Source: Bdellovibrionales bacterium (GTDB taxonomy: Bacteria > Bdellovibrionota > UBA1018 > JADZFF01). From it: DNA of 35,091 nt. The stretch's first letter is position 1. Every line of letters starts with the position of its first letter. Shown in pieces: positions 22,363 through 30,007 of this stretch. The notes below the pieces were generated by a model. It searched no databases. It had not been told where the DNA came from and saw nothing but the letters and a program-made list of their open reading frames with translations. The stretch spans positions 1-35,091 of the forward strand of contig JADZFF010000171.1 in assembly GCA_020850015.1 (NCBI GenBank), written 5' to 3'. A program made the translations under genes and the position numbers.

Positions 22363-22866
22363 GTGAACCTCATCTTTGAAGAACTCACCACCGATCACGA
22401 CCGTGCCGGATTTGACTGCGACGTCTCGCCACTGAATGACTTTCTGAAAAAGGCTGCTCGGCAGAATCAGGAGGCCGGAGTGAGCCGCACCTTCGTGGCG
22501 GTTCAGGAAGAAAATCCGAAAACAATTGTCGGCTACTACTGCGTAAGTGCCGGACAGATTGCGTTCGCGTCGCTTCCCACTCCTGCCCGCAAGGGAATTC
22601 CGAAGTACCCCGTTCCAGTCATGCGAATTGGCAGACTCGCAGTTGATAAACGCTTTAGAGGTCAGAAGGTGGGCGAAGAGCTGCTGATGAATGCCTACGT
22701 CCGGGCACTCGATGCTGCAAAGACGATCGGCATCTACGCCATTGTCGTCGATGCAAAGGACGAAAAGGCTAAGTCATTTTACAAGCACTTTGATTTCATG
22801 GAACTTGCGGACGATCCAATGGCACTTGTCATCCAGATCGGCACGGTGAAGGACTCGATCACATGA
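22363..22866 (+). CDS. GNAT-family toxin (TacT/AtaT-like)
   Basis: A 167-residue GNAT acetyltransferase starting at GTG. Toxins of this family acetylate the amino group of aminoacyl-tRNAs and block translation. Visible features are the N-terminal LTTDHDRAGFDCDVSPLNDFLKKAARQNQ segment in part, the acetyl-CoA strand RIGRLAVDKRFRG, and the catalytic-type Y140 in SFYKHFDF. The pyrophosphate loop reads RGQKVG (99-104), with Lys where the family normally has Gly at the fourth position. Pairing with a DUF1778 antitoxin confirms the type. The changed loop may lower acetyl-CoA affinity. Confidence 0.88.
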   Translation: MNLIFEELTTDHDRAGFDCDVSPLNDFLKKAARQNQEAGVSRTFVAVQEENPKTIVGYYCVSAGQIAFASLPTPARKGIPKYPVPVMRIGRLAVDKRFRGQKVGEELLMNAYVRALDAAKTIGIYAIVVDAKDEKAKSFYKHFDFMELADDPMALVIQIGTVKDSIT

Positions 22867-23149
22867 TGTTGATCCGTCCCACCCTATCGCTCGCCAGACG
22901 CCTTCGAGTTACGCCCGCATCGAGCATGGGGAACTCCTCTACGTCCTCACTGACCGAATGGTACGCGCGTCGAAGACCACTCAATCACTGACATGACCTT
23001 GAATCAGATGCTTCGTTTCTGACCAGAGGTTCCGGCGCACAATTTTCTGGGACTTTGAGGCGTGGGGTCACCGATTCTTTCAGTCACCCAATGGGTTATC
23101 CGCCAAATTTATCCTCCAAGACTCCTTAGAGTGTTGGTATGGGTATCCC
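22867..23149. other. Intergenic region upstream of the sulfur operon
   Basis: About 280 bp with no convincing gene. A plus-strand open stretch around 22917-22993 ends at the TGA near 22993 and could be a gene remnant, but no family is visible. The last part is AT-richer and should hold the promoter of the ArsR-rhodanese gene. ATGGG-TAT-CCCAT (23139-23151) is a short dyad overlapping the start codon and a possible repressor site. Confidence 0.35.
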
Positions 23150-23848
23150 ATGAACCCACGTCGGATGAAAGACGGCATCTACGAAGCCATCGCACAAATT
23201 GGAAAAGCCACTTCCAGCCCGAAGCGGCTCGAACTTCTCGATATCCTTTGCCAAGGCGAAAAAACCGTCGAAGAGCTGACGGCGCATTCCCAGATGTCGA
23301 TGAAGCTCACGAGCGCCCACCTCAGGAGTCTCCGAACCGCGCGCCTGGTTGAGACCCGGCGATCCGGAAAGAACGTTTTCTATCGCGCGGCAAACGATCA
23401 AGTCGCGTCATTCTGGGTCGCCATTCGCTCCCTGGCTGAGCAGCGTTATGCCGAAATCGGGCGCACCCTGGACGACTATTTCGCCCGGCCGACACGACAC
23501 GAAGAGATGACCGCGCTGGATCGGAAAACACTTCTCAGAAGAGTTCGCGACGCGGAAGTCGTGGTGATCGACGTTCGTCCTGAAAGCGAATACCAGAAAG
23601 GTCATCTGCCCCATGCGCTCTCCATCCCGCTCGGAGAACTCAAAAGGCGGCTCGCCCAGATTCCCAAGTCCAAGGAAGTGATCGCCTACTGCCGAGGCCC
23701 CTATTGTGTGCTTTCACACGAGGCGGTTCAGCTACTCCGCAAGAAAGGGTACCGCGCCACGCGTTTGAGCGACGGCGTCGCCGAGTGGAAGACGGCCGGA
23801 TTCCCCGTTCAGTCCGCCCAATCACCCCAAAGGAGACCACACGCATGA
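23150..23848 (+). CDS. ArsR-type regulator fused to a rhodanese domain
   Basis: A 232-residue fusion. Residues about 12-95 are a winged-helix ArsR domain (SSPKRLELLDILCQGEKTVEEL, then SAHLRSLRTARLVETRRSGKNVFYR). Residues about 125-220 are a rhodanese domain with DVRPESEYQKGHLPHA and the active loop YCRGPYC (C181, C186). Such fusions sense persulfide or reactive sulfur and derepress sulfur-oxidation genes. C34 in the HTH domain is a possible second sensing thiol. It heads an operon with DsrE and SQR/FCSD-like genes, the expected targets. No ribosome-binding site precedes ATG 23150, so a leaderless mRNA or a start at M6 (23165) is possible. Confidence 0.88.
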   Translation: MNPRRMKDGIYEAIAQIGKATSSPKRLELLDILCQGEKTVEELTAHSQMSMKLTSAHLRSLRTARLVETRRSGKNVFYRAANDQVASFWVAIRSLAEQRYAEIGRTLDDYFARPTRHEEMTALDRKTLLRRVRDAEVVVIDVRPESEYQKGHLPHALSIPLGELKRRLAQIPKSKEVIAYCRGPYCVLSHEAVQLLRKKGYRATRLSDGVAEWKTAGFPVQSAQSPQRRPHA

Positions 23849-24195
23849 AAACCCTATTCATCTTGAACGACGCGCCCTACGGAACTGAAAAAAGCTACAA
23901 TGGCCTGCGTTTGTCTGGCGCTCTGGCCAAACGGGAAGCCCAGGAGGTGAAGGTCTTTCTGATCGGAGATGCCTCCGCCTGCGCAAAATCTGGTCAGAAG
24001 GTCCCGCAGGGCTACTACAATACGGAAGTCATGTTGAAGAACGTGGCTCGCAACAAGGGCGAGATCGGCGTCTGCGGAACCTGCATGGATGCTCGCGGCA
24101 TCACTGAAGCCGAACTGACCGAAGGCGCCAAGCGAGGCACCCTGGAGCAGCTCACGGACTGGTCCATCTGGGCCGACAAGATCATCACCTTTTAG
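23845..24195 (+). CDS. DsrE-family sulfur-carrier-like protein
   Basis: A 116-residue cytoplasmic protein with AAAGGAG upstream and a 4-bp overlap with the ArsR-rhodanese gene. It shows the DsrE/F fold pattern: the first strand KTLFILNDAPYG, a helix with LRLSGALAK, the strand VKVFLIGDA, and the conserved loop GVCGTCMDARG (C77, C80). The CxxC can carry persulfide sulfur. With a rhodanese domain before and a sulfide-oxidising flavoprotein after, it probably relays or senses sulfane sulfur. Confidence 0.87.
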   Translation: MKTLFILNDAPYGTEKSYNGLRLSGALAKREAQEVKVFLIGDASACAKSGQKVPQGYYNTEVMLKNVARNKGEIGVCGTCMDARGITEAELTEGAKRGTLEQLTDWSIWADKIITF

Positions 24196-24205
24196 GGAGA
24201 TTCAA

Positions 24206-25363
24206 ATGTCACAATCGCGTACAGCCCTTGTCCTCGGTGCTGGAGTAGGAGGCGTAGTGGCGGCAACCGAGTTGCGCCGCCTGCTCCCGAAAGAGGATCG
24301 TGTCATTGTCATCGACCGAGAATCCGATCACCTGTTTGCCCCCTCACTTCTCTGGCTCATGATCGGCGATCGGCGTCCGGAGCAGATCCGTCGGTCCGTT
24401 TCCGCGCTCACCCAAAAAGGAATCGAAGTCGTGCGCGGGGAGATCGAGAGCATTGACCCGGACACGCGAAAGATCACGGTCGGGGGAAAGACACTATCCG
24501 CCGATGCCCTCATCGTGTCACTTGGCGCCGAGTACAACGAAGACGCGATTCCCGGCCTAAAGAAAGCGGGCCACAACCTCTACACGCTCCCAGGTGCCAC
24601 CGGAATTCGTAATGCCTTGCGAGATTTTCGCGGAGGGCGCGTGGTGATCCTCACGGCGGCACCGGCCTACAAGTGTCCGGCAGCACCTTATGAGGCGGCA
24701 CTCCTCGTGGACTATCAGTTGAGCCGACTCGGTCTTTCCAAAACGTCGGAGGTCGCAATTTACGCGGCGGAACCAGGCCCGATGCTGACCGCCGGACCGG
24801 AAGTCTCGGCCGCCGTAAAGCAGATGGTCGAGACTCGCGGTATTAAGTATTTTCCAGGTCATCAAGTCAAGGAAGTCGACCCTGCACAGAAGCGGATTCA
24901 CTTCGGCAATGGCGTCGTCGCGCCCTTTGACCTCTTGGTCTACGTGCCTCCTCATCGCGCGCCTCAGGCCGTGCGCGACACCAAGCTCACGGAAGACAGC
25001 GGATGGATCGCGCCCGACCGGCACACGTTTGCGACCCGGTTCCCGGGTGTTTACGCTATTGGCGACGTTACGACGGTACCGCTCAAGAGCGGGCGGCCTC
25101 TGCCCAAGGCCGGCGTATTCACGCATGGGCAAGCCGAAGTGGTGGCCCATAATATCGCGAGCGAATGGGCAGGACGCCCCGATCGCAGATCTTACGATGG
25201 CCAGGGTCAGTGCTTCATCGAGATCGGTCACCACCGCGCCGGGGTCGGAGCAGGAAATTTTTACGCCGAGCCTGCTCCCGAAGTGAAGGTGAAGCCACCG
25301 GGGCTCAGGTGGCACGCGGGTAAGGTATTGTTTGAAAAATACTGGCTTTGGAAGTGGTTCTGA
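24206..25363 (+). CDS. SQR/FCSD-like FAD-dependent sulfide oxidoreductase
   Basis: A 385-residue flavoprotein. An N-terminal FAD fold GAGVGG (11-16) and a late FAD motif YAIGDVTT (about 283-290) are clear. The active-site-like Cys are C157 in YKCPAAPYE, the form seen in flavocytochrome c sulfide dehydrogenases, and C336 in GQCFIEIG, matching the two essential Cys of SQR. The third Cys of canonical SQR, near residue 128, is absent. The C-terminus KVLFEKYWLWKWF is amphipathic and Trp-rich, suited to membrane attachment at the quinone pool. Likely oxidises sulfide to sulfane sulfur passed to DsrE or rhodanese. Confidence 0.85.
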   Translation: MSQSRTALVLGAGVGGVVAATELRRLLPKEDRVIVIDRESDHLFAPSLLWLMIGDRRPEQIRRSVSALTQKGIEVVRGEIESIDPDTRKITVGGKTLSADALIVSLGAEYNEDAIPGLKKAGHNLYTLPGATGIRNALRDFRGGRVVILTAAPAYKCPAAPYEAALLVDYQLSRLGLSKTSEVAIYAAEPGPMLTAGPEVSAAVKQMVETRGIKYFPGHQVKEVDPAQKRIHFGNGVVAPFDLLVYVPPHRAPQAVRDTKLTEDSGWIAPDRHTFATRFPGVYAIGDVTTVPLKSGRPLPKAGVFTHGQAEVVAHNIASEWAGRPDRRSYDGQGQCFIEIGHHRAGVGAGNFYAEPAPEVKVKPPGLRWHAGKVLFEKYWLWKWF

Positions 25364-25407
25364 CCCTGGATCGGCGGGAGAAGAATCTTTCGATCCGCGC
25401 ATCATGT

Positions 25408-25857
25408 CTAAGCAGAATCCCTGTGCCTCCAAATGGCACCTCCGAAGAGGATCATGGAGAAGGTCATGCTGCCCGCGCCGACAAGGACAAATACAGGCGA
25501 CGTCCCGAGCAGCACTTCTCCCAGGATCCCCACCGGCATCAGGATTCCCAGGAGAGCCAGCATGGAAACGGTTTTGGCTCCTTTTCTGCAAATCCTCACT
25601 TGAAACAACAGATAGCCAATCATGACGTTCAGGAAGCCAAATAGAGTGCCGTGAACATGGGCCAAACGTGTCTCGAAATGCTTGCCAGTCGAATACTGAG
25701 CGGCCCATTCCGCCGCTCCCGGAGCGAAATCCCTCAAATAGACCAAGGCGAAGCCCAAAAACATGAACGCGGCCATGGTCCAAAGACCGGCCACGATGTT
25801 TTTTCGGCCGATTCTCATTCCCTCTTTACTGTCGATCAACTCTTCTGTCTTCTTCAT
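25408..25857 (-). CDS. Four-helix membrane protein with conserved His segment, unknown
   Basis: A 149-residue protein with about four transmembrane helices. The second helix begins with AHVHGTLFGFLNVMIG, and two closely spaced His at a membrane surface suggest a haem or metal site, as in oxidase-like subunits. Its start overlaps the stop of the other small membrane gene (25854-25857), so the two form an operon on the minus strand, convergent with the SQR-like gene. No named family was recognised. A role in respiration is suggested only by the His pattern and by neighbouring redox genes. Confidence 0.65.
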   Translation of the reverse strand: MKKTEELIDSKEGMRIGRKNIVAGLWTMAAFMFLGFALVYLRDFAPGAAEWAAQYSTGKHFETRLAHVHGTLFGFLNVMIGYLLFQVRICRKGAKTVSMLALLGILMPVGILGEVLLGTSPVFVLVGAGSMTFSMILFGGAIWRHRDSA

Positions 25858-26240
25858 CGAACAATCCTCCCTTTGAAACGGACACTCCAGAACGCGAGCC
25901 CCAGCCAGATCACTGTCCGCAGCGGCATCGCCACGAGCGTTCTCGTCTCATGACTTCCACCGGTGGCGACCCAAAGCAGAAACGAGATCAAAACAACCAC
26001 AGACATCGCGGCCATCAGGGGGGTCAACCGAGTCACCCACTTCTTCTTTCTCCACATTCCAAGTCCGGCAGCGATGAACGCAAACCCGGTGAGGAAGTTG
26101 AACCAAAGAACCCAAGGAACGTAGTTTCCAGCAGCCTGGCGATCCGCTCCGTCGACAAAAAGAACCGTGCCGCCCTCCTTGAGGGTCATTGCACCAAATA
26201 ACAGGCAGAAAACGGGAATAAGGTGACGCATGGGTTTCAC
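25854..26240 (-). CDS. Four-helix membrane protein, unknown function
   Basis: A 128-residue protein with four hydrophobic helices, including FCLLFGAMTLKEGGTVLF, VLWFNFLTGFAFIAAGLGMW and LTPLMAAMSVVVLISFLLW. The GTG at 26240 is spaced 10 bp after TAGGAG; an ATG three codons later at 26231 is the alternative. It precedes and overlaps the His-containing membrane gene. No family or catalytic motif is visible; the two probably form one membrane complex. Confidence 0.62.
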   Translation of the reverse strand: MKPMRHLIPVFCLLFGAMTLKEGGTVLFVDGADRQAAGNYVPWVLWFNFLTGFAFIAAGLGMWRKKKWVTRLTPLMAAMSVVVLISFLLWVATGGSHETRTLVAMPLRTVIWLGLAFWSVRFKGRIVR

Positions 26241-26341
26241 GCTATCGCAACTCCTATGTTTAGGCACTCGAAGATACCTGCCTCAAGAACGGTAACCAGC
26301 GACTGCAAACCAGGCGCAGATTTACCTTCGATGAAGTAGAT

Positions 26342-26372
26342 GGCGGGCTGATGTTGAATGCACCAGCCCGCC
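26342..26372 (-). terminator. Hairpin downstream of the PepSY-like gene
   Basis: GGCGGGCTG (26342-26350) and CAGCCCGCC (26364-26372) form a perfect 9-bp GC-rich stem with a 13-nt loop. It lies 10 bp past the stop of the minus-strand PepSY-like gene. No T-tract follows, so it may act as a 3'-end stabiliser or a weak terminator. Confidence 0.45.
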
Positions 26373-26381
26373 CGTGGCCAG

Positions 26382-26642
26382 TTACTTCGACTTCACAATG
26401 CGGCCGTCGACTGGGTTGAAATAAATTTCAACATCCTTTCCGTTCTTATCGGTCCCGTAGATTTCGTAGCAGGTGCCCGGTTGCTTGAATTTGCGAATCT
26501 TGTAACCCTCGACCTCCTTCTGCTTCTTGAATTTCTCAATACTCATCCATTTGCTCTTGGGCTGGTCGGTACAATTCTTCTTGGCGTGAGCAACGCCGCT
26601 CGTGAGAAGCACCACCCCCATGAGCGTTAGTAAGGTTTTCAT
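26382..26642 (-). CDS. Small secreted PepSY-like protein
   Basis: An 86-residue protein with an ideal ribosome-binding site (AGGAGG) and a signal peptide ending GVAHA (residues 16-20). The mature 66 residues follow a PepSY_2 pattern: a helix with SIEKFKKQKEVEGYKIRKFK, then YEIYGTDKNGKDVEIYFNPV and a closing DGRIVK. C24 and C58 could form a disulfide. PepSY-type modules bind or inhibit partner proteins in the periplasm. Here it is divergent from a cytochrome b561 gene, a pairing often seen for small PepSY proteins and b-type cytochromes. Confidence 0.8.
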   Translation of the reverse strand: MKTLLTLMGVVLLTSGVAHAKKNCTDQPKSKWMSIEKFKKQKEVEGYKIRKFKQPGTCYEIYGTDKNGKDVEIYFNPVDGRIVKSK

Positions 26643-26720
26643 GTTTGCCTCCTGCTAGTCGGTTTCGGGACCCGCCGTCCCTTACCAAGCAGGATGCGCT
26701 TGTTCTGAAATAGTCAAAAC

Positions 26721-26769
26721 GGACAAATGCCCTAAGCCGTGGGAATCAGTGCGTATAGGACATTTGCCC
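26721..26769. repeat. Two near-identical 12-bp sites upstream of the cytochrome b gene
   Basis: GGACAAATGCCC (26721-26732) and GGACATTTGCCC (26758-26769) match at 10 of 12 positions and are 37 bp apart. They lie in the 209-bp divergent region between the PepSY-like gene and the cytochrome b561 gene, about 85-130 bp upstream of the latter. They could be sites for a regulator, for instance the LuxR-type protein of the same operon. Confidence 0.35.
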
Positions 26770-26851
26770 CATGGCCAGACCGAGCTACAAACCCCATCTT
26801 CAGAGGTGCGCTGACCCAAATCAAAACGGTCGCTCACCAGGAGGTACTGAG

Positions 26852-27562
26852 ATGAAAAACACCCGAGTATATGACTGGCCCACGCGGATCTTCCATTGGC
26901 TGTTTGCCGGCAGCTTCGTAGCCGCCTTCGTCATTGCCAAGTACTTCGATGACGAATCGGCCTACTTCCCGGTTCACATGTTGCTGGGGCTCGTTCTCGT
27001 CGGTTTGGTCAGTCTTCGCGTGGTCTGGGGATTCATAGGAAGTCGATATGCCCGCTTCTCCGCGTTTCGACTTCGGCCCGCCGAGCTCGCCGCTTACTTC
27101 AAGAACCTGCTGACCGGCAAAGGGGAGCGCTTCCTTGGCCACAATCCGGCTTCGAGCTGGGCGGCCATCACCATGATGGCGCTCACCCTCGGGCTGGGGA
27201 CTACTGGCTACCTCATGACCACAGGCGGCAATATGGAATTCATCGAAGAAGTACATGAGCTTCTGGGCAATGTCTTTGTCGTCGTCGTGATCGCGCACGT
27301 CGCGGGAATTCTCCTGCACACGCTCATTCATCGCGACTGGATCGGATTGAGCATGATCCACGGAGGCAAAAGGCCTGTCGGGTTGGAGCCCGGCATCGCG
27401 CGCAGCCATGGGGCTCTGGGCCTGCTCTTTCTTTCACTGGTGGGGGGATTTGTCTTTCACCTCAACAAGAACTACGATCCGACTCGCCAGACCTTGAACT
27501 TCCTTGGTTCGACTCTGCAGCTGGGGGAGGCTGAAGGGGCTGAGAGCGGAGACGATGACTGA
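26852..27562 (+). CDS. Cytochrome b561-type membrane protein
   Basis: A 236-residue di-haem-type b cytochrome. The ATG at 26852 follows AGGAGGT. The family start VYDWPTRIFHWLFAG (H15) is present, with four main helices and further His candidates H42, H135, H149 and H156. A fifth hydrophobic stretch follows at about 192-207. Proteins of this family pass electrons between quinol and periplasmic or cytoplasmic partners. The last 8 bases overlap the LuxR-type gene. The divergent PepSY-like gene is a likely functional partner. Confidence 0.88.
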   Translation: MKNTRVYDWPTRIFHWLFAGSFVAAFVIAKYFDDESAYFPVHMLLGLVLVGLVSLRVVWGFIGSRYARFSAFRLRPAELAAYFKNLLTGKGERFLGHNPASSWAAITMMALTLGLGTTGYLMTTGGNMEFIEEVHELLGNVFVVVVIAHVAGILLHTLIHRDWIGLSMIHGGKRPVGLEPGIARSHGALGLLFLSLVGGFVFHLNKNYDPTRQTLNFLGSTLQLGEAEGAESGDDD

Positions 27563-28106
27563 TCGTCCGAACGATGAGGCCCAGATGAACACTCGAGAGC
27601 GTCATTTCCTAGCCGCGGTCCTGACGGTGATTGTTTTCATGGTTGGCGCCGACCTCCTGACCGACTCGACCCAGGGCGTGCAATGGTGGCACCTGGGAGC
27701 CGAGGGCGCGATTGCACTGGCTGCTTTGATTGGGCTTTTCTTCGTTATGCGTAGTTCCTTTGCTCTTCGCCATTCGCTGGAAGTTGAGAAGCAGACTTCG
27801 TCACAGCTCAAGGCTGAAGCTGAGAAGTGGCGCTCTCAATCCAGGAAGTATCTTGATGGTTTGAGTCAGGCCATCGACGCTCAACTCACGGCCTGGCGGT
27901 TGACCCATTCCGAAAAGGAAATCGCGTTCCTTCTGCTGAAGGGCTTCAGCTCGAAAGAAATCGCCGACCTACGAAAGACAAACGAGAAGACAGTTCGCAC
28001 CCAGGCCACGTCCATCTATTCGAAGGCGGGCCTGAATGGACGCTCAGGCCTGTCCGCATTTTTTCTCGAGGACCTGTTTCTTCCGTCTCAAGCTCAGTTG
28101 GACTGA
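27555..28106 (+). CDS. Membrane-anchored LuxR-type HTH regulator
   Basis: A 183-residue protein with two N-terminal transmembrane helices (about 19-35 and 51-67), a coiled linker (72-110) and a C-terminal LuxR/GerE HTH (about 116-175) containing LTHSEKEIAFLLLKGFSSKEIADLR, split here as LTHSEKEIAFLL and KGFSSKEIADLR, then EKTVRTQATSIYSKAGL. No receiver or kinase domain is present, so the signal probably enters through the membrane part. The start at 27555 follows GGAG and overlaps the cytochrome gene by 8 bp, coupling regulator and cytochrome. It may respond to quinone or haem redox state, which is inference. Confidence 0.85.
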   Translation: MTDRPNDEAQMNTRERHFLAAVLTVIVFMVGADLLTDSTQGVQWWHLGAEGAIALAALIGLFFVMRSSFALRHSLEVEKQTSSQLKAEAEKWRSQSRKYLDGLSQAIDAQLTAWRLTHSEKEIAFLLLKGFSSKEIADLRKTNEKTVRTQATSIYSKAGLNGRSGLSAFFLEDLFLPSQAQLD

Positions 28107-28146
28107 GGCGAATCTCTTCCAGGGGTGGCGCCAGGTGGGCCAGGCT

Positions 28147-29490
28147 TCAGGAGCGCCGCGCTTTTCCTTTGCGAAAAACCGTGACGGCAAACAAGGCGCC
28201 GGCGGTGAACGCAAGTAGGCCTCCCGCGGCCATGACGCCAAAACCAAGGGTTTGGCCGGTGTTGGAAACCTGCTGCTCCATTCCGTAGGTCTTGCGCTGC
28301 ATCCCGTAGGTTCCGCCAATGAAGAGCCCGCTCGAAAAAACGAGTTGCCCAAAGCCATAGAGCTTCGCCACCCAGCCTGAGGTCCGGGACCCGCCCCGCC
28401 CAAGCAGGATCAGGGCCTCGATCATCAGCGCAAGGGTCACCGCGCCGATGCAGGCGTGGTAGTGGGCAGGGATCCGCAGGTCGTTGCCCTCGATCAGGGC
28501 TCCAAACACGAAGCCCACGACGATCAGGACGGCGCTCCACCTGAGCGCGAGCGTCCGGAGCTGAGCCGATTCCTTGAGCTTGCCTTTGGGTGAAAGCCCC
28601 TTTCTGGAAATCGCTAGAAGAACAGCGAGCACGGCCGGAAAAATTCCCCACTGCATGAGCCGGGTGTGGCTGAGAACGTATGCCGGGTCAGTCGGAGATA
28701 CCGTGCAAAGGGCCAGGATGCCGATCGCGGGAATCAGGAGAAATCCCCGCGCAAAAAGCGAGACCCCGCGTGGGATCGGTGCGCTTCCCGTTCGGTTGGC
28801 CCAGAGAAGAAGGAAGCAGACGTTGGCGAATTGGAGCGCGTGGCCCGGGCCCCACATGAGGGCCTCGTAGTAAACCTTCGAATCCAGCGCCCGCGGAAGC
28901 TGCAGAAAGGCTGCGAGGCCCGAGACCCCGGTCAGAAGCACGAACAGGCCTCCGAGCGCGCCCCAGTCGAATCCGCGCAGAGGCACGAAATGAACGAGCA
29001 TTGCAAGATAGATCAGCGCCAAACCGATCAGGAAGCCGTGGGACTCGATGACGGGGACGTAATTGACCAGCAAGGGCGTTGAGCCGGCTTGAACCAACCC
29101 GAGCAGCAGCAGAGCGATCCCGATCCAGCCGGCCCGATGCGAATGCCGTACGAGAAGCGAAGGTCGCGGCAAGGCCGCGGCGGACGCGGCCGCCATGGAG
29201 CGTTCACGCCGATAGAGCACCACGAACATCGCTCCGAACCAGACCAGAACGCCGAGGTCGACATGGACGATCAAGCCTCGTCGCGCGAACTGCGTGTCCG
29301 TCACGAATTGGGCGAGCCAGGGCATGCGCGATGCCCCGACGAGCAGCGAAAGAAACCCGCTCGCGAGCAGCGATACGACGGCAAGGCGGAGCCAGGAGTC
29401 CTGGATGGACTGCTCGAGAGAGGGCATGTCTCCCGGGGCGGGGATGACCCGCCTGCGTCCCCCCAAAAAGCCGAAGGAGGGCGCTTTCAT
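28147..29490 (-). CDS. Haem-copper-oxidase subunit I-like membrane protein
   Basis: A 447-residue protein with 12 or so transmembrane helices, resembling cbb3/NOR-type catalytic subunits. Candidate ligands are H76 (VHVDLGVLVWF, low-spin haem), H217 (WGPGHALQF, CuB helix) and the HxH pair H343/H345 (PAHYHACIG), matching the two haem ligands of TM10. The HH pair expected in TM7 for CuB appears only as H275-T276. The CuB site may therefore be incomplete, and the protein may be a haem sensor, an atypical NO reductase or a non-catalytic paralogue. A tiny membrane-protein gene overlaps its start (ATGA). Confidence 0.78.
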   Translation of the reverse strand: MKAPSFGFLGGRRRVIPAPGDMPSLEQSIQDSWLRLAVVSLLASGFLSLLVGASRMPWLAQFVTDTQFARRGLIVHVDLGVLVWFGAMFVVLYRRERSMAAASAAALPRPSLLVRHSHRAGWIGIALLLLGLVQAGSTPLLVNYVPVIESHGFLIGLALIYLAMLVHFVPLRGFDWGALGGLFVLLTGVSGLAAFLQLPRALDSKVYYEALMWGPGHALQFANVCFLLLWANRTGSAPIPRGVSLFARGFLLIPAIGILALCTVSPTDPAYVLSHTRLMQWGIFPAVLAVLLAISRKGLSPKGKLKESAQLRTLALRWSAVLIVVGFVFGALIEGNDLRIPAHYHACIGAVTLALMIEALILLGRGGSRTSGWVAKLYGFGQLVFSSGLFIGGTYGMQRKTYGMEQQVSNTGQTLGFGVMAAGGLLAFTAGALFAVTVFRKGKARRS

Positions 29491-29672
29491 CGGAGCTCGA
29501 CCTGCTGGGGTTCGGCGGAGTAACCGGGGGTCTCAGAGGTGGCGTGGATGCCGTTCATGAGCCCGGCCATGCTGCGGAACTCCGCGGCGTCGCGGTATCC
29601 CACGTTGAAACCGCTCCAGAACAGGAAGGCGAAGGCCGCAAGGAAACAGAACGGGGAACGGAGGTTGGACAT
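29487..29672 (-). CDS. Small membrane protein coupled to the oxidase-like gene
   Basis: A 61-residue protein with one N-terminal transmembrane helix or uncleaved signal (FCFLAAFAFLFWSGFNVGY) and a short polar tail. Its stop overlaps the oxidase-like start by 4 bp, so the two are co-translated. Small one-helix subunits often accompany haem-copper oxidases, but no haem c or copper motif is visible. Function is inferred from coupling only. Confidence 0.62.
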   Translation of the reverse strand: MSNLRSPFCFLAAFAFLFWSGFNVGYRDAAEFRSMAGLMNGIHATSETPGYSAEPQQVELR

Positions 29673-29735
29673 GGGGAACAGGATACTTCAGGCCCCCGCC
29701 ACGCCAAGAATTTTGTCGGACGTGGGCGCCCTGGG

Positions 29736-29903
29736 TCAGGACGCGCGCTCGGCGCGCTTCGCCGTGGCCTTGTCGCAGTTCCAGCAGAGGTGAACCTGCA
29801 TCATCCCCCAGGCGAACCAGTTTCCGTCGCGCTGGGCGAACACCTTTCGGCAGTGGAAGCATTTGAACTGGTTCTTCTGCAGTTTCGAGGGAGTGCGATT
29901 CAT
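29736..29903 (-). CDS. Mini zinc-ribbon protein
   Basis: A 55-residue protein with ATG at 29903 well placed after AAGGAGAT. It reads MNRTPSKLQKNQFKCFHC, with CxxC at C15/C18, then a loop with AQRDGNWFAWGMM, then LCWNC with C40/C43, and a basic tail. The two CxxC pairs form a standard zinc ribbon. Basic ends and the neighbouring RRM gene, 104 bp upstream on the same strand, suggest nucleic-acid binding. It is short and easily missed, but start, Cys spacing and stop are consistent. Confidence 0.72.
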   Translation of the reverse strand: MNRTPSKLQKNQFKCFHCRKVFAQRDGNWFAWGMMQVHLCWNCDKATAKRAERAS

Positions 29904-29953
29904 CAATCAGATCTCCTTGTGGTAGTCGGATCGGATCAGAAATCAGAAAACAG

Positions 29954-29988
29954 AGACGGCCTCACTCCGATTCGAAGTGAGGCCGTCT
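29954..29988 (-). terminator. Rho-independent terminator of the RRM gene
   Basis: AGACGGCCTCACT (29954-29966) and AGTGAGGCCGTCT (29976-29988) form a perfect 13-bp stem with a 9-nt loop. On the minus strand it is followed by CTGTTTTCTG. It lies 19 bp after the RRM stop. The other side has TTT as well, so it may work on both strands. Confidence 0.8.
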
Positions 29989-30007
29989 TTAAGAACTCGC
30001 GAATCGC

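Noticed and set aside
24208-24225. TGTCACAA at the start of the SQR/FCSD-like gene
   Set aside because: It lies inside the coding start (ATG-TCA-CAA) and has no CGTAA at the right distance.
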